A stretch of DNA of 64,000 nt, taken from positions 615,395 to 679,394 of the forward strand of contig JAJEKV010000079.1 in the NCBI GenBank assembly GCA_021234155.1, read 5' to 3'. The stretch's first letter is position 1, and the number at the start of each line of letters is the position of its first letter. This document shows positions 37,700-48,682 of the stretch, piece after piece. The notes below the pieces were generated by a model. It ran no database searches. It saw only the letters and a list, made by a program, of their open reading frames with translations, and was not told the origin of the DNA. Source of the DNA: Isoetes taiwanensis. Lineage: Eukaryota; Streptophyta; Lycopodiopsida; Isoetales; Isoetaceae. Position numbers and translations under genes: made by a program.

Positions 37700-39300
37700 A
37701 TGGTGTAGTCCGCGGACCTCAGCGGAGAAATTGATGTCGCCAGGGATTGTCGCTGGCGAGAAGGCGTGGCGTCCTCCGGGTGGAAGAGCGCGTGAGGAGA
37801 TACTGAAAGTCATGGAACCAATGAGGTGTTGCCGTGACCCGGAAAAAGAGTTGAGCGTCGGGAAAAGGCGCCCGAGACTCCGATGGAGGGATCATCGTGT
37901 GGATCGTGAAAGATAATCCGGGACAACATGAGATTTGCCGGCCTTGTGAACAATTTCAAAAGGTGCAAATTCCTGCAGAAGGAGGACCCAACGAGCAATG
38001 CGGCCCGTGGGCGTTAAACCCAAGGCTTCGCTCTGGCGGGCGTAGTTGCGTTCAGCGTAATTGAGTTTCCTACCGGGCGTGTCGGTTTGGTTTGTCGATT
38101 AATGCGTTATCATATTCTTGAGAAAGAACGGCTCCAATAGCAAAGGCGGTGACATCGACATGAACATGAAAGGGCTTGTCCCAAAGGAGGAGGAACAAGA
38201 ACCGGGGCCTGAGTAAGCAAGAGCTTCAACTGTTGGAAAGCAGCATCCGCCTGGGAATTCCAAGCCCAGGTGGATTCATCACCCGTGAGTTTATGAATGG
38301 GATCTGCAATGGCTGCGAGTCCAGGAATGAAAGTGGAGTAATAATTGACCTTACCCAAGAAAGAGCGTGTTTCCTTGATATTGGCTGGTGCTTGAGCCTT
38401 GAGCACACAGCTGATTTTGGCAGGATCCGTGGTGATACCTGCTTTGCTGACCACATGTCCTAACAGAACACACGAAGTGGCCTTAAAAGGTGCATCTCTG
38501 GATTGAGACTAATCTGGGACTCATCACATTTCTGAAAGACGAGTTCCAATTTATCCAAATGGTCAGCCATGGAACTGTAGGCAGAGAAGTCATCTTGAAA
38601 AATTTGCAAGAAGGGATTTTCCTTCATAAAATCATGAAAGACTGAGAGCATGATGCGTTGAAACGTTGATGGAGAGTTTGATAATCCAAAAGGAACCACC
38701 TTGTAGGCAAAAGTGCCCCACGGGGTGGTGAAAGTAGTCTTGAGTTGATCAGATTCTTTGATTGAGATCTGATTGTAGCGGAAAAAACCATCCATGAAGG
38801 AGTACATCTCATGTCCAAAGAACCTCTTCCGAACCTGTCCGTGAAGGGAAGTGGAAAATGATCACGCTCGTGGCACGATTGAGTTTTCTAGGTAGTCCAC
38901 GCAAACGCGGATCTTACCATTGTGTTTGAGTGCAATGACGATGGGGCTCACCCATTCTAATGTTTGACCTCATAGATCAAACCTGCAGCAAGGGAGTTTG
39001 TCAATTTCCGCCTTGGACGCGATCACGGTGGTGGGGTTGAGCCGGATCGTTGCTATCTTTGGGCGTGCATCGGACTTGGTAGGAATGGTGAGTTCCCCAA
39101 GGTTTTGTTGATCCCCAGAGATCTCTCAGCTCGGTAAAAAAATGTGTTTGAACTTTTGGAAGAGCGTGGCCAGCCTGTTACGATAGGGTGTCCGGAAGAT
39201 TTGCGGCAATTGGGACAGTGATTGTTGCCTACGCCCACAATCTCGACTTGAGTCTGAATATGGGGATAACTTCCGTGTCCTGGACAATATGGCGGGGAGG
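37700..39300 (-). pseudogene. gypsy reverse transcriptase and RNase H
   Basis: Broken frames show WVSPIVIALKHNGKIRVCVD near 38950-38890, then MDGFFRYNQI, TTPWGTFAYKVVPFGLSNSP and FQDDFSAYS (the catalytic box, with Phe-Gln in place of the usual Tyr-x) at 38807-38550. The thumb and connection (RSFLGKVNYYSTFIP, WNSQADAAFQQLKLLL) are at 38454-38200, and RNase H-proximal sequence (LNYAERNYARQSEALGL) is near 38060. The many frame breaks mean it is non-functional. Confidence 0.9.
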
Positions 39301-39774
39301 TTGAAGCATAACAGATCGCGTGGCACTCTGCGTGGTGAAAAAGAGAGGTTCTTTGAGTTTCATCAAGCGAGGTTGCTTCATGACAAATGTGTACATCTAC
39401 CGGGCGTGCGGAGGTTCAGCATCTGAAAAGTGATCAACACGCTTGGATTCGATTGCAAGGAGCCGGTAAGGGTCAAGCAAAGCAGCCCCACCGGCGATCC
39501 CGATCAAGAGTCATTTCTCCCCAAGGATCAGCATATTCGGGGGTAGGATGACGAGGCGTACCTTCGCAGTGGAGCCCGAACGATAGATATTACGGCGTCC
39601 TCGGAATCGATTAATGCGAGAGAGGGTTCGGCATTGTCGACGGAAATGATTTTGCCTCGTTTCCAAGTCCATGGTGGCATTGAGGTGACCATCTGTGATG
39701 ACTAACTGATCCGTGGCCCAATGTGGATACTCTTGGCTGGCGGAGAAAAGGTCACGCCAACCAACATTTCATAA

Positions 39775-40179
39775 TCACACCGGATCTTCTCCGGCCTTCC
39801 AAACACCAAATTCCAAGGGGAATCTGAGATCACCAATGTTGATGTGAAGAAGAGGCGTGATGCCTTGAGGTTCGTTGATATGGCCATTGGCCAATTTGAT
39901 GTCATATGGGGCACGATAGAGTTGTTTGATGCCCATTTGTTTGCGGAGTTTATCCGTGATGAGATTGACCGCGCTTACCGCCGCGTCAATTTGAACATGA
40001 TTGACTTGTTGATTGCCCACCGTGGCATGTACCGTGGGAGTAGAGGTAGCAGCAGCCCCAACCAAAACAGTCGGGAGTGGTAACTGGTCCTTGAGAGCAG
40101 GACAGAGTTTCAAAATTGTGGCCAAACTTAAAGGAATTTTGATTTTGGCTAGCTCCTCTTGGAGTTCCGAGAGGCACAT
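39775..40179 (-). pseudogene. gypsy aspartic protease region
   Basis: The frame contains VNHVQIDAAVSAVNLIT, the expected position of the D(T/S)GA active site. Here it is DAAV, so the catalytic motif is degraded. It is followed by KLANGHINEPQGI and LEFGVW. It lies between the Gag zinc knuckle and RT, as in gypsy pol. Confidence 0.7.
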
Positions 40180-42119
40180 GAGAAAAAGGATCTGGCTGGA
40201 TCCACAAAGTGCGGGAGTCGTGGTAAAGAAGCAGCAACTTTTTTGAGTAGGTCAACCTCTGCAGCGATATTTAGATATGTCTGAGAGCGTGGAGGTTGAG
40301 ACGTGGAAGGTGCTTCTTGTCTTTGTTGAGCTCTAGTGGTGGCATGAACATTAGCCAACGTGCGGCCTTCAGCAGCTTGCATGAGGTTCAAAATGCTTTG
40401 GCGAACTTTAGGCATAACATGCGGCATGAGTTTCTCCAAGTCAGGTGCAAAGTGAACCTTTTTTTCTTCTTCATGAGGAATGGTGTCGACGGCAAAGGCA
40501 GGTTGCGTGCCATTAGGAATAATGGTTAAAGGGGCGTGGCATACAGTGCAGCGTGAAACCAAACCAACCGAATTTGATGGCTGGGCCCGGAGATTAAGAG
40601 CCCGAAAAATTTCTTCACCCGTGCTTGTTGATCCATCCGAGGTTGATTGGCGGGAGCTGGTTGATAGTGTGATTCTTTGGCGGCGCGCAAGGTGGCTTCC
40701 GAAGAAACGGGGCCGGGCCTTGTTTGCCATTAGCAATCGAGTTGGTAAGCCGTGAGGCGGATCGATGTGGTCCGATTTGTGCGGGGAAGCTGCACCTTTT
40801 GAACTTGTGGAAGTTGAGGACACGCCGTGGTGGTATGACCCCATTCTTGACGGTGATAACATTGAGCTTTGAAGGATCAAAAGGAGGGGCGTGTGTTGGG
40901 TCCCGTTGTTGCTCTGTTCTTGATAGAGTTGATTGGGTGGCGCTGCGGTGGTGGTATTTCTGGATATTGCGATTGGTGCTTTGAGGTGTTGTTTGCACTT
41001 GATAAACCATCTTGTTGCGGAAAGGTGTAGGATGAGTGCGAGTGCACTCTTCCGTGGCATGATTGCACATGTTGCATCTTTTACAATGAGGCGGGCCATT
41101 GGTGGAGTTGCACTCATTCGCCAAGTGGCCTTGATATTTGCTGCGAGATATGGCACCCGGTCCGACTGCTGCTGGATTGGCGTGTTGAGGTTGAAACGTG
41201 ATGCGGGGAACCATGGCGGGTGGAATGAAAGGAGCTCTGAAGAGCCACGCCCGCGGGAGGAAACATTGACCGAGTGATTGACAAGATCGATAGCCTGCTC
41301 CAAAGTCTTGGTAGCAGTATTGATCATGAGTCGGATAGGCTGGAGGAAGTCCTTGGAGAAACCGCACCAAGATCGGCTCTCGTGTGGGGTACTCCTTGAG
41401 TTTCTTTGGCCGAGAATGTGAAGTCGATCCGCAAAAATCCCGGCAGACTCAAGTGGGCTCTTGTTGAAGGTCATTGAGTTGCTTGAGATGAAGGCGATCA
41501 TCATCCGTGGTCCCATAGTGAGAAAGAAAAGCGGTTCTCATTTCTGACCAATCTTGTTTCCAAAGGCTTTTGTTGGACATGAGCCATTGATGAGGGGAGC
41601 CACGCAAAGTGGTGGAAAAAGATGTGGAATTTCAGTTGAGGTTGCGCATGACCATTCAGGACAGCGAGCCTCAAATTCTTCCATGTGGGCTGAGCACTTT
41701 GGTCTAAGGGTTTGCCTTCGTGTTGCCAAAGGTGGGATAAGTCGGCTTAAGGGTCCGAAAGGTAGAGGTGAAAGTGCTTGGCTGGGCGGAAGGCTGGATA
41801 GGGATTATATTGAGGTGGAGTTGGAGGTGGTATGGTGCCTGAAAAGACCACGATGAAGGGGTTCTTTGAGGTGGAGGTACTGGAGGTGCCTCGATCATTG
41901 GTTTTGAGGTCCGTAAGATTGTAAAAGGGGAAGAGCGGTGGGAAAGGTAGGGAAGGGAAAGTCCTGTGGAGGAGCAAAAGAGACATGGGGATATCCTTGC
42001 CCACCCGGGGGAGATGATGGTTGTGAAGGCAGAGGCGTATGGCCAGACGAATGATGGATGTAGGCATGTTCTGGGGTATGAAAGTAAGGTTGAGAAGGTG
42101 GAGCCCGATAGGGCTCCAT
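40180..42119 (-). pseudogene. gypsy Gag
   Basis: It starts with a proline-rich MEPYRAPPSQPYFHTPEH at 42119. It runs through several frames with capsid-like sequence (ESAGIFADRLHILGQRN near 41430). The nucleocapsid zinc knuckle follows at about 41110-41040: CKRCNMCNHATEEC is CX2CX4HX4C, preceded by a degenerate first knuckle YQGHLANEC. Gag packages the element RNA. Multiple shifts inactivate it. Confidence 0.8.
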
Positions 42120-42404
42120 AGTGATGAGGTGGATGAGGTCAGGAGCAATGTTTGCACGCTTGAGGTGGGGAATTTGGGCGAGACATGACCACGGGGTGGG
42201 TGGCGCCCGGCGAGCCCCTAGGCCCGAATGTGGCCTCCCTCAATGTCATAAAGGCATCCATACATATCACGAACAACTTCCCCGTGATGACGCTCCAAAG
42301 CGAGATGCCGTCTGGGAAAGAAGTTCTTCAGTGTGAAGTTTCGGACGGATATGGCGACGTAGAAAAAAGGAAGAATCGAATCCGGACCCGGCAAATGAAA
42401 CAGG

Positions 42405-42999
42405 TGTTTGGGGTCAGGTTCTGGGGAACTCCCCAAGACAACCCTCTGTGAGGACCCGTGGATCTAACAGGGAGAATCCGGGGGCTATGTCACGCGGGAT
42501 TTGCAAGAAGAGAACAAGAGGAAGAAAAAAAGAACAAAAAGAGAACAATGAGAGGAAAATGATAAGCTTCCTTGATATCAATGATAAACATACATGAGCT
42601 CATCGTCGAATCGAGAAGATCAAGAGAGACAAGACTCAAAACTCATCTAAAAATCATGTGCTAGCTCTACTCATATATATAGTACAATGGCCTTTGGCCC
42701 AATATAGACACTCGGTGATCGGTTTGCCGACTCACGGAAGGAGGCCTGATTCTGAGGAATGTTGGCGGTGCCTCTTGAAGTGCCTATAACCACGGACGAC
42801 CCGGCGGCCCGGCGGTGGCCGGGTCATCACTTGTCATGGCGCCTCTTGGTAGCAGACCCCGGCTTTGTGCGTGATCTGGCCGCTTGGTCTTCTGGCGGGC
42901 TTTGGACGGCCGACCCGTGCACCTGCGTGGATCCTTGAGCTTGACACGGTCCGTCAGATGCATGAATAGTCCCAATACCGGGAGGCCGCAGGACTAACA
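42405..42999 (-). repeat. 5' LTR of the gypsy element
   Basis: 595 bp. It matches 32047-32600 with extra GC-rich segments near 42790-42920 and scattered changes. Immediately inside it I see no canonical TGG primer site. A stretch about 11 nt further in (GCCGGGTCCGGATTCG) resembles the complement of a tRNA T-arm and 3' stem. Confidence 0.93.
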
Positions 43000-43386
43000 A
43001 CCTTCAATTTCCTGCAAAGAATCTGAACCTGTACTAGCCTGCAGCTGCGCATTGCAAGCCAATTCGGTGGGCTGCGCATGCAACCCCACTTGCACCTGTG
43101 AGGTCTGACCCGTTATCTGCAAAGCCACCTGCGAAGCCAGACCCATTGCCGAAGCTTGACCCACATGTGACTCTGCAAAAAGCCCTGCGGAGTCTGCAAT
43201 TTTCGGCCCCTGTAATAAACCTCCAGGGGTATTTTCGAGGGCTTTTCCACCCCCCTTCCTCTTTTCATCGGCCTTTGTGCCATATCCATCATTCAACAGT
43301 TTTGGGCTGGTGCTCGATGCACAGAGGCTTGGACTTGCACTATTTTTTGTCTTTGCCTTCGCCCTAGTAGCGCCTGCCATAGACAT
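43000..43386 (-). pseudogene. LINE ORF1 of L4, 5' part
   Basis: Begins MSMAGATRAKAKTKN at an ATG only 2 nt from the GA array. It is a low-complexity, Ala/Gly/Gln-rich N-terminal region with no fold recognised. It is cut at residue about 128 by the gypsy element. Skipping the gypsy element and one ACCTT copy leaves the frame continuous with the coiled-coil part at 32041. Confidence 0.85.
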
Positions 43387-43387
43387 T

Positions 43388-43407
43388 GAGAGAGAGAGAG
43401 AGAGAGA
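43388..43407. repeat. short (GA)n between L4 and L5
   Basis: 20 bp of GA, directly abutting the start codon region of L4 ORF1. Confidence 0.95.
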
Positions 43408-43869
<462 letters not shown>

Positions 43870-43897
43870 TGAAATGAAATGAAATGATTTTATTTAT

Positions 43898-43925
43898 GTC
43901 CATGAGACCATCAGGTCTAGAGGAC
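43898..43925 (-). other. LINE 3' stem-loop (L6)
   Basis: Outer stem GTCC/GGAC, inner stem AGACC/GGTCT. Confidence 0.75.
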
Positions 43926-43958
43926 CACTACAATCATTACACATACAAATCACCTCCA

Positions 43959-46900
43959 CTAACCATCCAGTGTATCATAAAGAATACCACTAGATGTGCT
44001 CTCCTCCTCATCATATATTTCCAATAAATGCTTATAACTTTTGATAGACAATTCTCTCACCTGCATGACTTCAGTTAAATAACCTCCTATAATCTTAGTT
44101 GGTAATTCAAAAAACTCTCGTAGGGATAAACCCGATGTAATACCATACATCCCTCTCAAGTTTTGATAAGCAGTACATTTTAATATAAGGTGCGCTTCAT
44201 CTTCAATGTCATCTGTCCCACACACTTTACATGTACGTCTATGTCGTGAGAAGTTCCCCCATCTTCCTACTTCCACCCCCAAATGATGCGAACTAAGTCT
44301 CAACCTGCATATCAAGTGTCTTTTAAAATATGACAATCTTCCTGCAAGGTGTGGTGCCTCCATCATATCTAGATTAATGTAATCTCTATAGAAGATCATC
44401 TTGGTTCCAGGCCTTTCCCATAACTTCTGTTTCCCTTTATTAAAAATGTATTCTTCCAATTCCTTCTCTTCAGCGGGAATTTCCTCTAGTTCTATCCCCA
44501 TTTCGAGCCCATTCTCCTATACTAGCGTACCATCCCTTGATTTCGCTTTGAATCATCGCCAAACGTGGCAACCTATCATGATCCATTTTTTGTACCCGAT
44601 TCAGATACTTTAGTGTTTGATGCAATGCTTCCAACTCTAAAGGCATCATTCCAGCTTCAGCAAGCATCATTGGAAGGGGAGTCTGCATCTTTACACCCAG
44701 TTCCGTAAGAAGAAATTTCTTTTGTACTTTCTCAATCCTTTTCCACAGTTCCAATGATAAGCCGGGTCCCCAAGTTTCACAACCATATAATACCACTGAC
44801 CGAACCAAAGATATATAAAGCATCTTTTTAAGTTTCCAATCCACAATTTCTGCTTTTCTGCATTTCCTCTGTAGCGCAAAAAGTGATTTTATTCCCGCGT
44901 CTATTCTCTGTTCAACTGCAGTATTCCAACTGTAATTATGATCAACCACAAGACCCAAATATTTGTAATTTTTTGCTATCTCTACCTGTTCTCCTTTATA
45001 ATGAAAATAATAATCCCGTGATCTGGTGCCAAAAATCAAGATTTTTGTTTTACCCAAATTTACCTTCATTTCGGTAGCGTCACAAAACCTGGCAAGCGCA
45101 TCTAAGTTTTTCTGCATATCTGTTGCACTTCGAGAAAACATAACAATATCATCTGCATACAATAATAAGACAAGCACATACCCTGCAATGGTAGTTCCAC
45201 TACCCCCATGTTCATGTAGCCATGCCTCCAGCTGATCTATATATAAACCAAATAATGTGGGTGACAACGGGCATCCCTGCTTCACACCAATATTACTAAT
45301 TACCTCATCCGTGCATTGCTGATTCAGTGGAAAGGATAAGCGGACTAATACCTGCTCATATAGTACTGCAACTGCACTTCTAAGTTCTATTGGGACCCCA
45401 ATATGTTGCATGTATTCCCATATATTTTTTCTTCTTAGCATATCAAATGCTTTTGCCAGATCCACAAAACAAGCAAAAAGAGGTTTTTTCGTTTTCTTTA
45501 TTGAATCCATCACCACCCTTATTGTGATTAAATGATCTGTGGTTGATCTTTTAGGCCTAAATCCCGCCTGTCCTTGAGCTCGCACCTCATTGCTTTCAGC
45601 CCATCTACTAATATGCTTCTCAACTAATGTGGCAAATAACTTGGAAAACAAGCTTCCAATCATTATCATTCTATAATTATTCGGATCTTTCAGATCCCCA
45701 GCTTTATGTATAGGTACAACTCTGTTAATTTGCCATGATGCCGGAAAACCAGTTTTTAAAGCTTTATTCATTATTTTCACCATTGCTTTCATCACAGGCA
45801 CACCTGCCCATTTAATCATTTCTGCACATAAGCCAAAACTATCAGTTGCTTTCCCACAAGATAAACTCTGCAATCCTCCTTGAACATCTAATTCGGTAAA
45901 CTCAAAACATGTTCGTCCTCGCTCCATATTATCTTCCAGACCTTCTACATGATATAACTTGTTTATCTGCTGCATCAAAGCATTTAATTCCAATACATTT
46001 TCATGATTCTTTTTTACCTTTAATTTCGACCAAAACTTTTTTGGATTTTCCAATAGCTCACCAACTAATACTTCTTGTCTTTTTTGCAAATAACTTCTCT
46101 TCTTTCTTCTGACTAGCTTACGATACTCATCTCTTATCTTGCATTTGTCTGCGGATATGGCCATCTTAAATTCCAACCTCTTTGTTTTGCATTCTGCATC
46201 ATACCATCTATTACATGGTAGCCCCTTAACCCTTCTTTGTGAAACAAAGCAATCATGCGCAGCATCAATAAGCATTGTGGTAAGCAATTTGTCCATATCA
46301 TTTATATCCTCTGGCCACACTATATCTTTAAAACGCTGCTCACAAAGGAGTTTATACTCATTCATTTTACCTGCATGCATATATACCCCAGCATGGTACC
46401 CAACATTGGGTGAGGCACACAACCCTGTATCTTCTATCTGCATGTACATAACTACCGGAAAATGGTCTGATATGGGCAGACTATCATCCACAAATAAACT
46501 TGATATATTGGGCAACATATGTATTCCAGCTAGAACAAAATCCACTACACTGATCCCATTCCCTAAAGATCCCTTTGATGTACATTTTCGTGAATTGGGA
46601 AATTTTTCAATTCCATTCAAGATAATCAAATCAAGACCACTACACATGTTCAGAAAATGCATACCTTGAGGCTGAACTTCGTGACAACCATCGTCTGTTC
46701 TCCTAGATAGCCCACTTGCATACATCTCCTCTGCATCAAGTGCCTCCATCCAAATGGGATCACCTGAATTTGCTGCAACATAAGCCTGTCTATCTGCGAT
46801 TCTACTATTAAAGTCTCCCATTATCACTATGTCTCCGCTTTTCATAAAATCTATTGCATCTTGCTCCAAAAAATGAAATGGATCATCCCTATCCATATTA

Positions 46901-47271
46901 TCAGATGCATAAGTAGGGGATTCTCTAGGTGGATAATAGCAACCTGCTATATAAAGTTTCTTATCTACTCCCTTAGTTTGCAGCCAAATATAATGCTTAC
47001 TTGAGTTCTTCTTAACAACTGAAAACATGTGTTGTAGCTCGTTTCGAACGTAACATGCTATTCCACCATATCCTTTCCGCCTCCAACCTTTCTTATTCCA
47101 AACTGAATGCATTAATGTAAAATCCTTCATGTCTGGAAGACCATGCTCCTCATGTTCATGTGTTTCCACTACAAAAATAACATCCCATGATTCGAGAATG
47201 TCATGTAGCAAAGCTATTTCATCCACTTTACCATTAACATTCCACGTGCAAAACCTGATGGTCCTGTGTCC
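43959..47271 (-). CDS. LINE ORF2 of L6: APE-type endonuclease and reverse transcriptase
   Basis: Open from the codon after the ORF1 TAG. The first residues (RFCTWNVNG) form the endonuclease N-terminal motif. Then come FVVETHEHEE (catalytic Glu), IVIMGDFNSRI (about residue 135 from the GTG at 47226), ISVVDFVLAG and ISDHFPVVM. The RT has VNRVVPIHKAG, AGFRPKRSTTDHL, FVDLAKAFDML, GVKQGCPLSPTLFGLY and the catalytic LLYADDIVMFSRS at about residue 688. A one-base insertion near 44507 shifts the C-terminal about 180 codons (43959-44501), which hold LSSHHLGVEVGRW and the zinc motif CKVCGTDDIEDEAHLILKC. ORF2 nicks the target and copies the LINE RNA in place. Confidence 0.93.
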
Positions 47272-47274
47272 CTA
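47272..47274 (-). other. in-frame amber stop between ORF1 and ORF2 (L6)
   Basis: TAG followed by GGA. The next 15 codons contain no AUG and include WNVNG; the first AUG in this frame lies beyond the catalytic Glu of the endonuclease. Confidence 0.92.
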
Positions 47275-48519
47275 TTCCGAGATAACTGCCTTCCCCTTCC
47301 TCCAAAAAGCTGCTTTGCCACTTTGCCGAGCCTCCTTCATTTTTTGCAATTCCTCTTTCCGCTGCAGAAATTGTGCTTGGGTGAGATCATCATTGATCCA
47401 TATGTTCTGGCCCTTCAGTAAAGCACGCTTTTGCATAAATTGCATTTTAGATTCTGCATTGGCAAATTTAACCACAATATTACGGGTACCATAATCCTTC
47501 TTTCCTACCCGATATGCACTTACCACACCTCCTCTTGGCACTTGCAAGTGATGTGAAATAAACTCCTCCACATCCAATTTGGTATTTTCATCTTCCTTTT
47601 CTACCAATCCCGTGATCCGAACATTCAAGGCCCTCTTTTCTTGTTCTTGCTTCTCAATTAGCTCATTCATTCTCGCATTAAGGTTATGAATAACCTCGCC
47701 AAAACTGTTCTGATCATTCATCTCAACACGATCTGTCTCAGGTTTCCTGGCAGATTGTATCTCATTTTGCAATGCTAAGAAATTTGCATCCGATGTTGTT
47801 TTCATTTTCTCTAATTCTTGTTTCAAACTAGAATTTTCAGATTTAAGAGATTGAAGAGCATCGGTCATACCTTGAAGGAGCTTTAAATTCTGCGCTTCTC
47901 GTTTTGCAGCCTCTTTGCGGGATTTCTCCATCATATCCATCATTCTAAGCATCACATTAAGAATTTGACCCAATAGCATCATCCCATTTCCAGCCATAGC
48001 AGCATTCAAATCCAATCCGAAATCTTGCATACTTCCCATTAATTGGCCTTCTGCTCCGCTGTCACTAGAATCCTCCTCACTTTCAGATTCCCCTGTTTCA
48101 CTGTTCGCAGCTTCACGTTCCAGAATCCCCTTTTTGTTTTTATTTCTGGAAGCCCCAGATTTAGGGGCCCCCTTAGTATCGGTGACAGCAAAAGCACCAG
48201 CAAAGGATTCGTCAATGGCCAAAGCAGACCCAGCAGAGGATTCCGACCTTGCAGACCTATTTTTCCCAGCAGCAGCAAACCCATTTGTCCCAGCAGCAGC
48301 AGACTCAGCAGATATTTCTGATTCCGGCCCTGCAGACCTGTGTTTTCCAGTAAACCCATGCTTTTCGTCTGATTCCGACCCAGCAAATCCCAGTTTTCCA
48401 GCAGATTTTTTATCATTCTTTCCTTCCTTGGGGCTCACATCTGATTTGGACGCATCTACAGTAGCAGAACCAGCCCTGGGACCACCAGACTTCTCCACAT
48501 CTTTTCTAGGTTTCGCCAT
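47272..48519 (-). CDS. LINE ORF1 of L6: RNA-binding coiled-coil protein
   Basis: About 415 codons from the ATG at 48519-48517. The leader contains no other AUG and is only about 17 nt from the GA array. The N-terminal third is low complexity with repeated KLGFAGSESD-like and SARSESSAGSA phrases, followed by an acidic SETGESESEEDSSDSGAEG. A coiled coil follows (QGMTDALQSLKSENSSLKQE). The RRM-like core has LNVRITGLVEKEDEN, VVSAYRVGKKDYG, NIVVKFANAESK and IWINDDLTQAQF, and a basic tail FWRKGKAVISE. It ends in TAG and stays open into ORF2. The architecture is that of L1/Tx1-type ORF1 proteins. Confidence 0.9.
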   Translation of the reverse strand: MAKPRKDVEKSGGPRAGSATVDASKSDVSPKEGKNDKKSAGKLGFAGSESDEKHGFTGKHRSAGPESEISAESAAAGTNGFAAAGKNRSARSESSAGSALAIDESFAGAFAVTDTKGAPKSGASRNKNKKGILEREAANSETGESESEEDSSDSGAEGQLMGSMQDFGLDLNAAMAGNGMMLLGQILNVMLRMMDMMEKSRKEAAKREAQNLKLLQGMTDALQSLKSENSSLKQELEKMKTTSDANFLALQNEIQSARKPETDRVEMNDQNSFGEVIHNLNARMNELIEKQEQEKRALNVRITGLVEKEDENTKLDVEEFISHHLQVPRGGVVSAYRVGKKDYGTRNIVVKFANAESKMQFMQKRALLKGQNIWINDDLTQAQFLQRKEELQKMKEARQSGKAAFWRKGKAVISE

Positions 48520-48533
48520 CACAAGCGCCAACG

Positions 48534-48536
<3 letters not shown>

Positions 48537-48620
<84 letters not shown>
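48537..48620. repeat. (GA)n microsatellite between L6 and L7
   Basis: 84 bp of GA repeats. Confidence 0.99.
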
Positions 48621-48623
<3 letters not shown>

Positions 48624-48637
48624 AATGAAATGGTATT

Positions 48638-48671
48638 ACGTCTTTGGAGACCTCTCAGGTCTATTAGACGT
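48638..48671 (-). other. LINE 3' stem-loop (L7)
   Basis: Outer stem ACGTCT/AGACGT, inner stem AGACCT/AGGTCT: the most regular example. Confidence 0.85.
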
Positions 48672-48682
48672 TACAATAAGTG

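Larger units (their letters stand above)
32047..42999 (-). mobile_element. Ty3/gypsy LTR retrotransposon nested in LINE L4
   Basis: 10,953 bp with LTRs at 32047-32600 and 42405-42999 and a 5-bp target duplication ACCTT. The coding order on the minus strand is Gag, protease, RT, RNase H, integrase and then a long additional coding region, which is gypsy order with integrase last in pol. All reading frames are broken, and the LTRs differ in length and sequence, so the insertion is old. Integrase shows no chromodomain. The additional 3' coding region recalls the layout of Tat/Athila-type elements, but I do not assign a lineage firmly. Confidence 0.95.

Noticed and set aside
36786-37916. 376-codon plus-strand open frame
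   Set aside because: It is the exact antisense of the gypsy integrase, whose HHCC and D,D-35-E residues lie on the minus strand; no motif on the plus strand.
42376-42396. tRNA gene fragment near the gypsy 5' LTR
   Set aside because: Only a T-arm-like stretch is visible; no anticodon arm or acceptor partner. Mentioned only as a possible offset primer site.
46139-46669. 176-codon plus-strand frame
   Set aside because: Antisense shadow of the LINE L6 endonuclease domain.
48134-48628. 164-codon plus-strand frame ending in Arg-Glu repeats
   Set aside because: Antisense to LINE ORF1 and then translation of the GA microsatellite.
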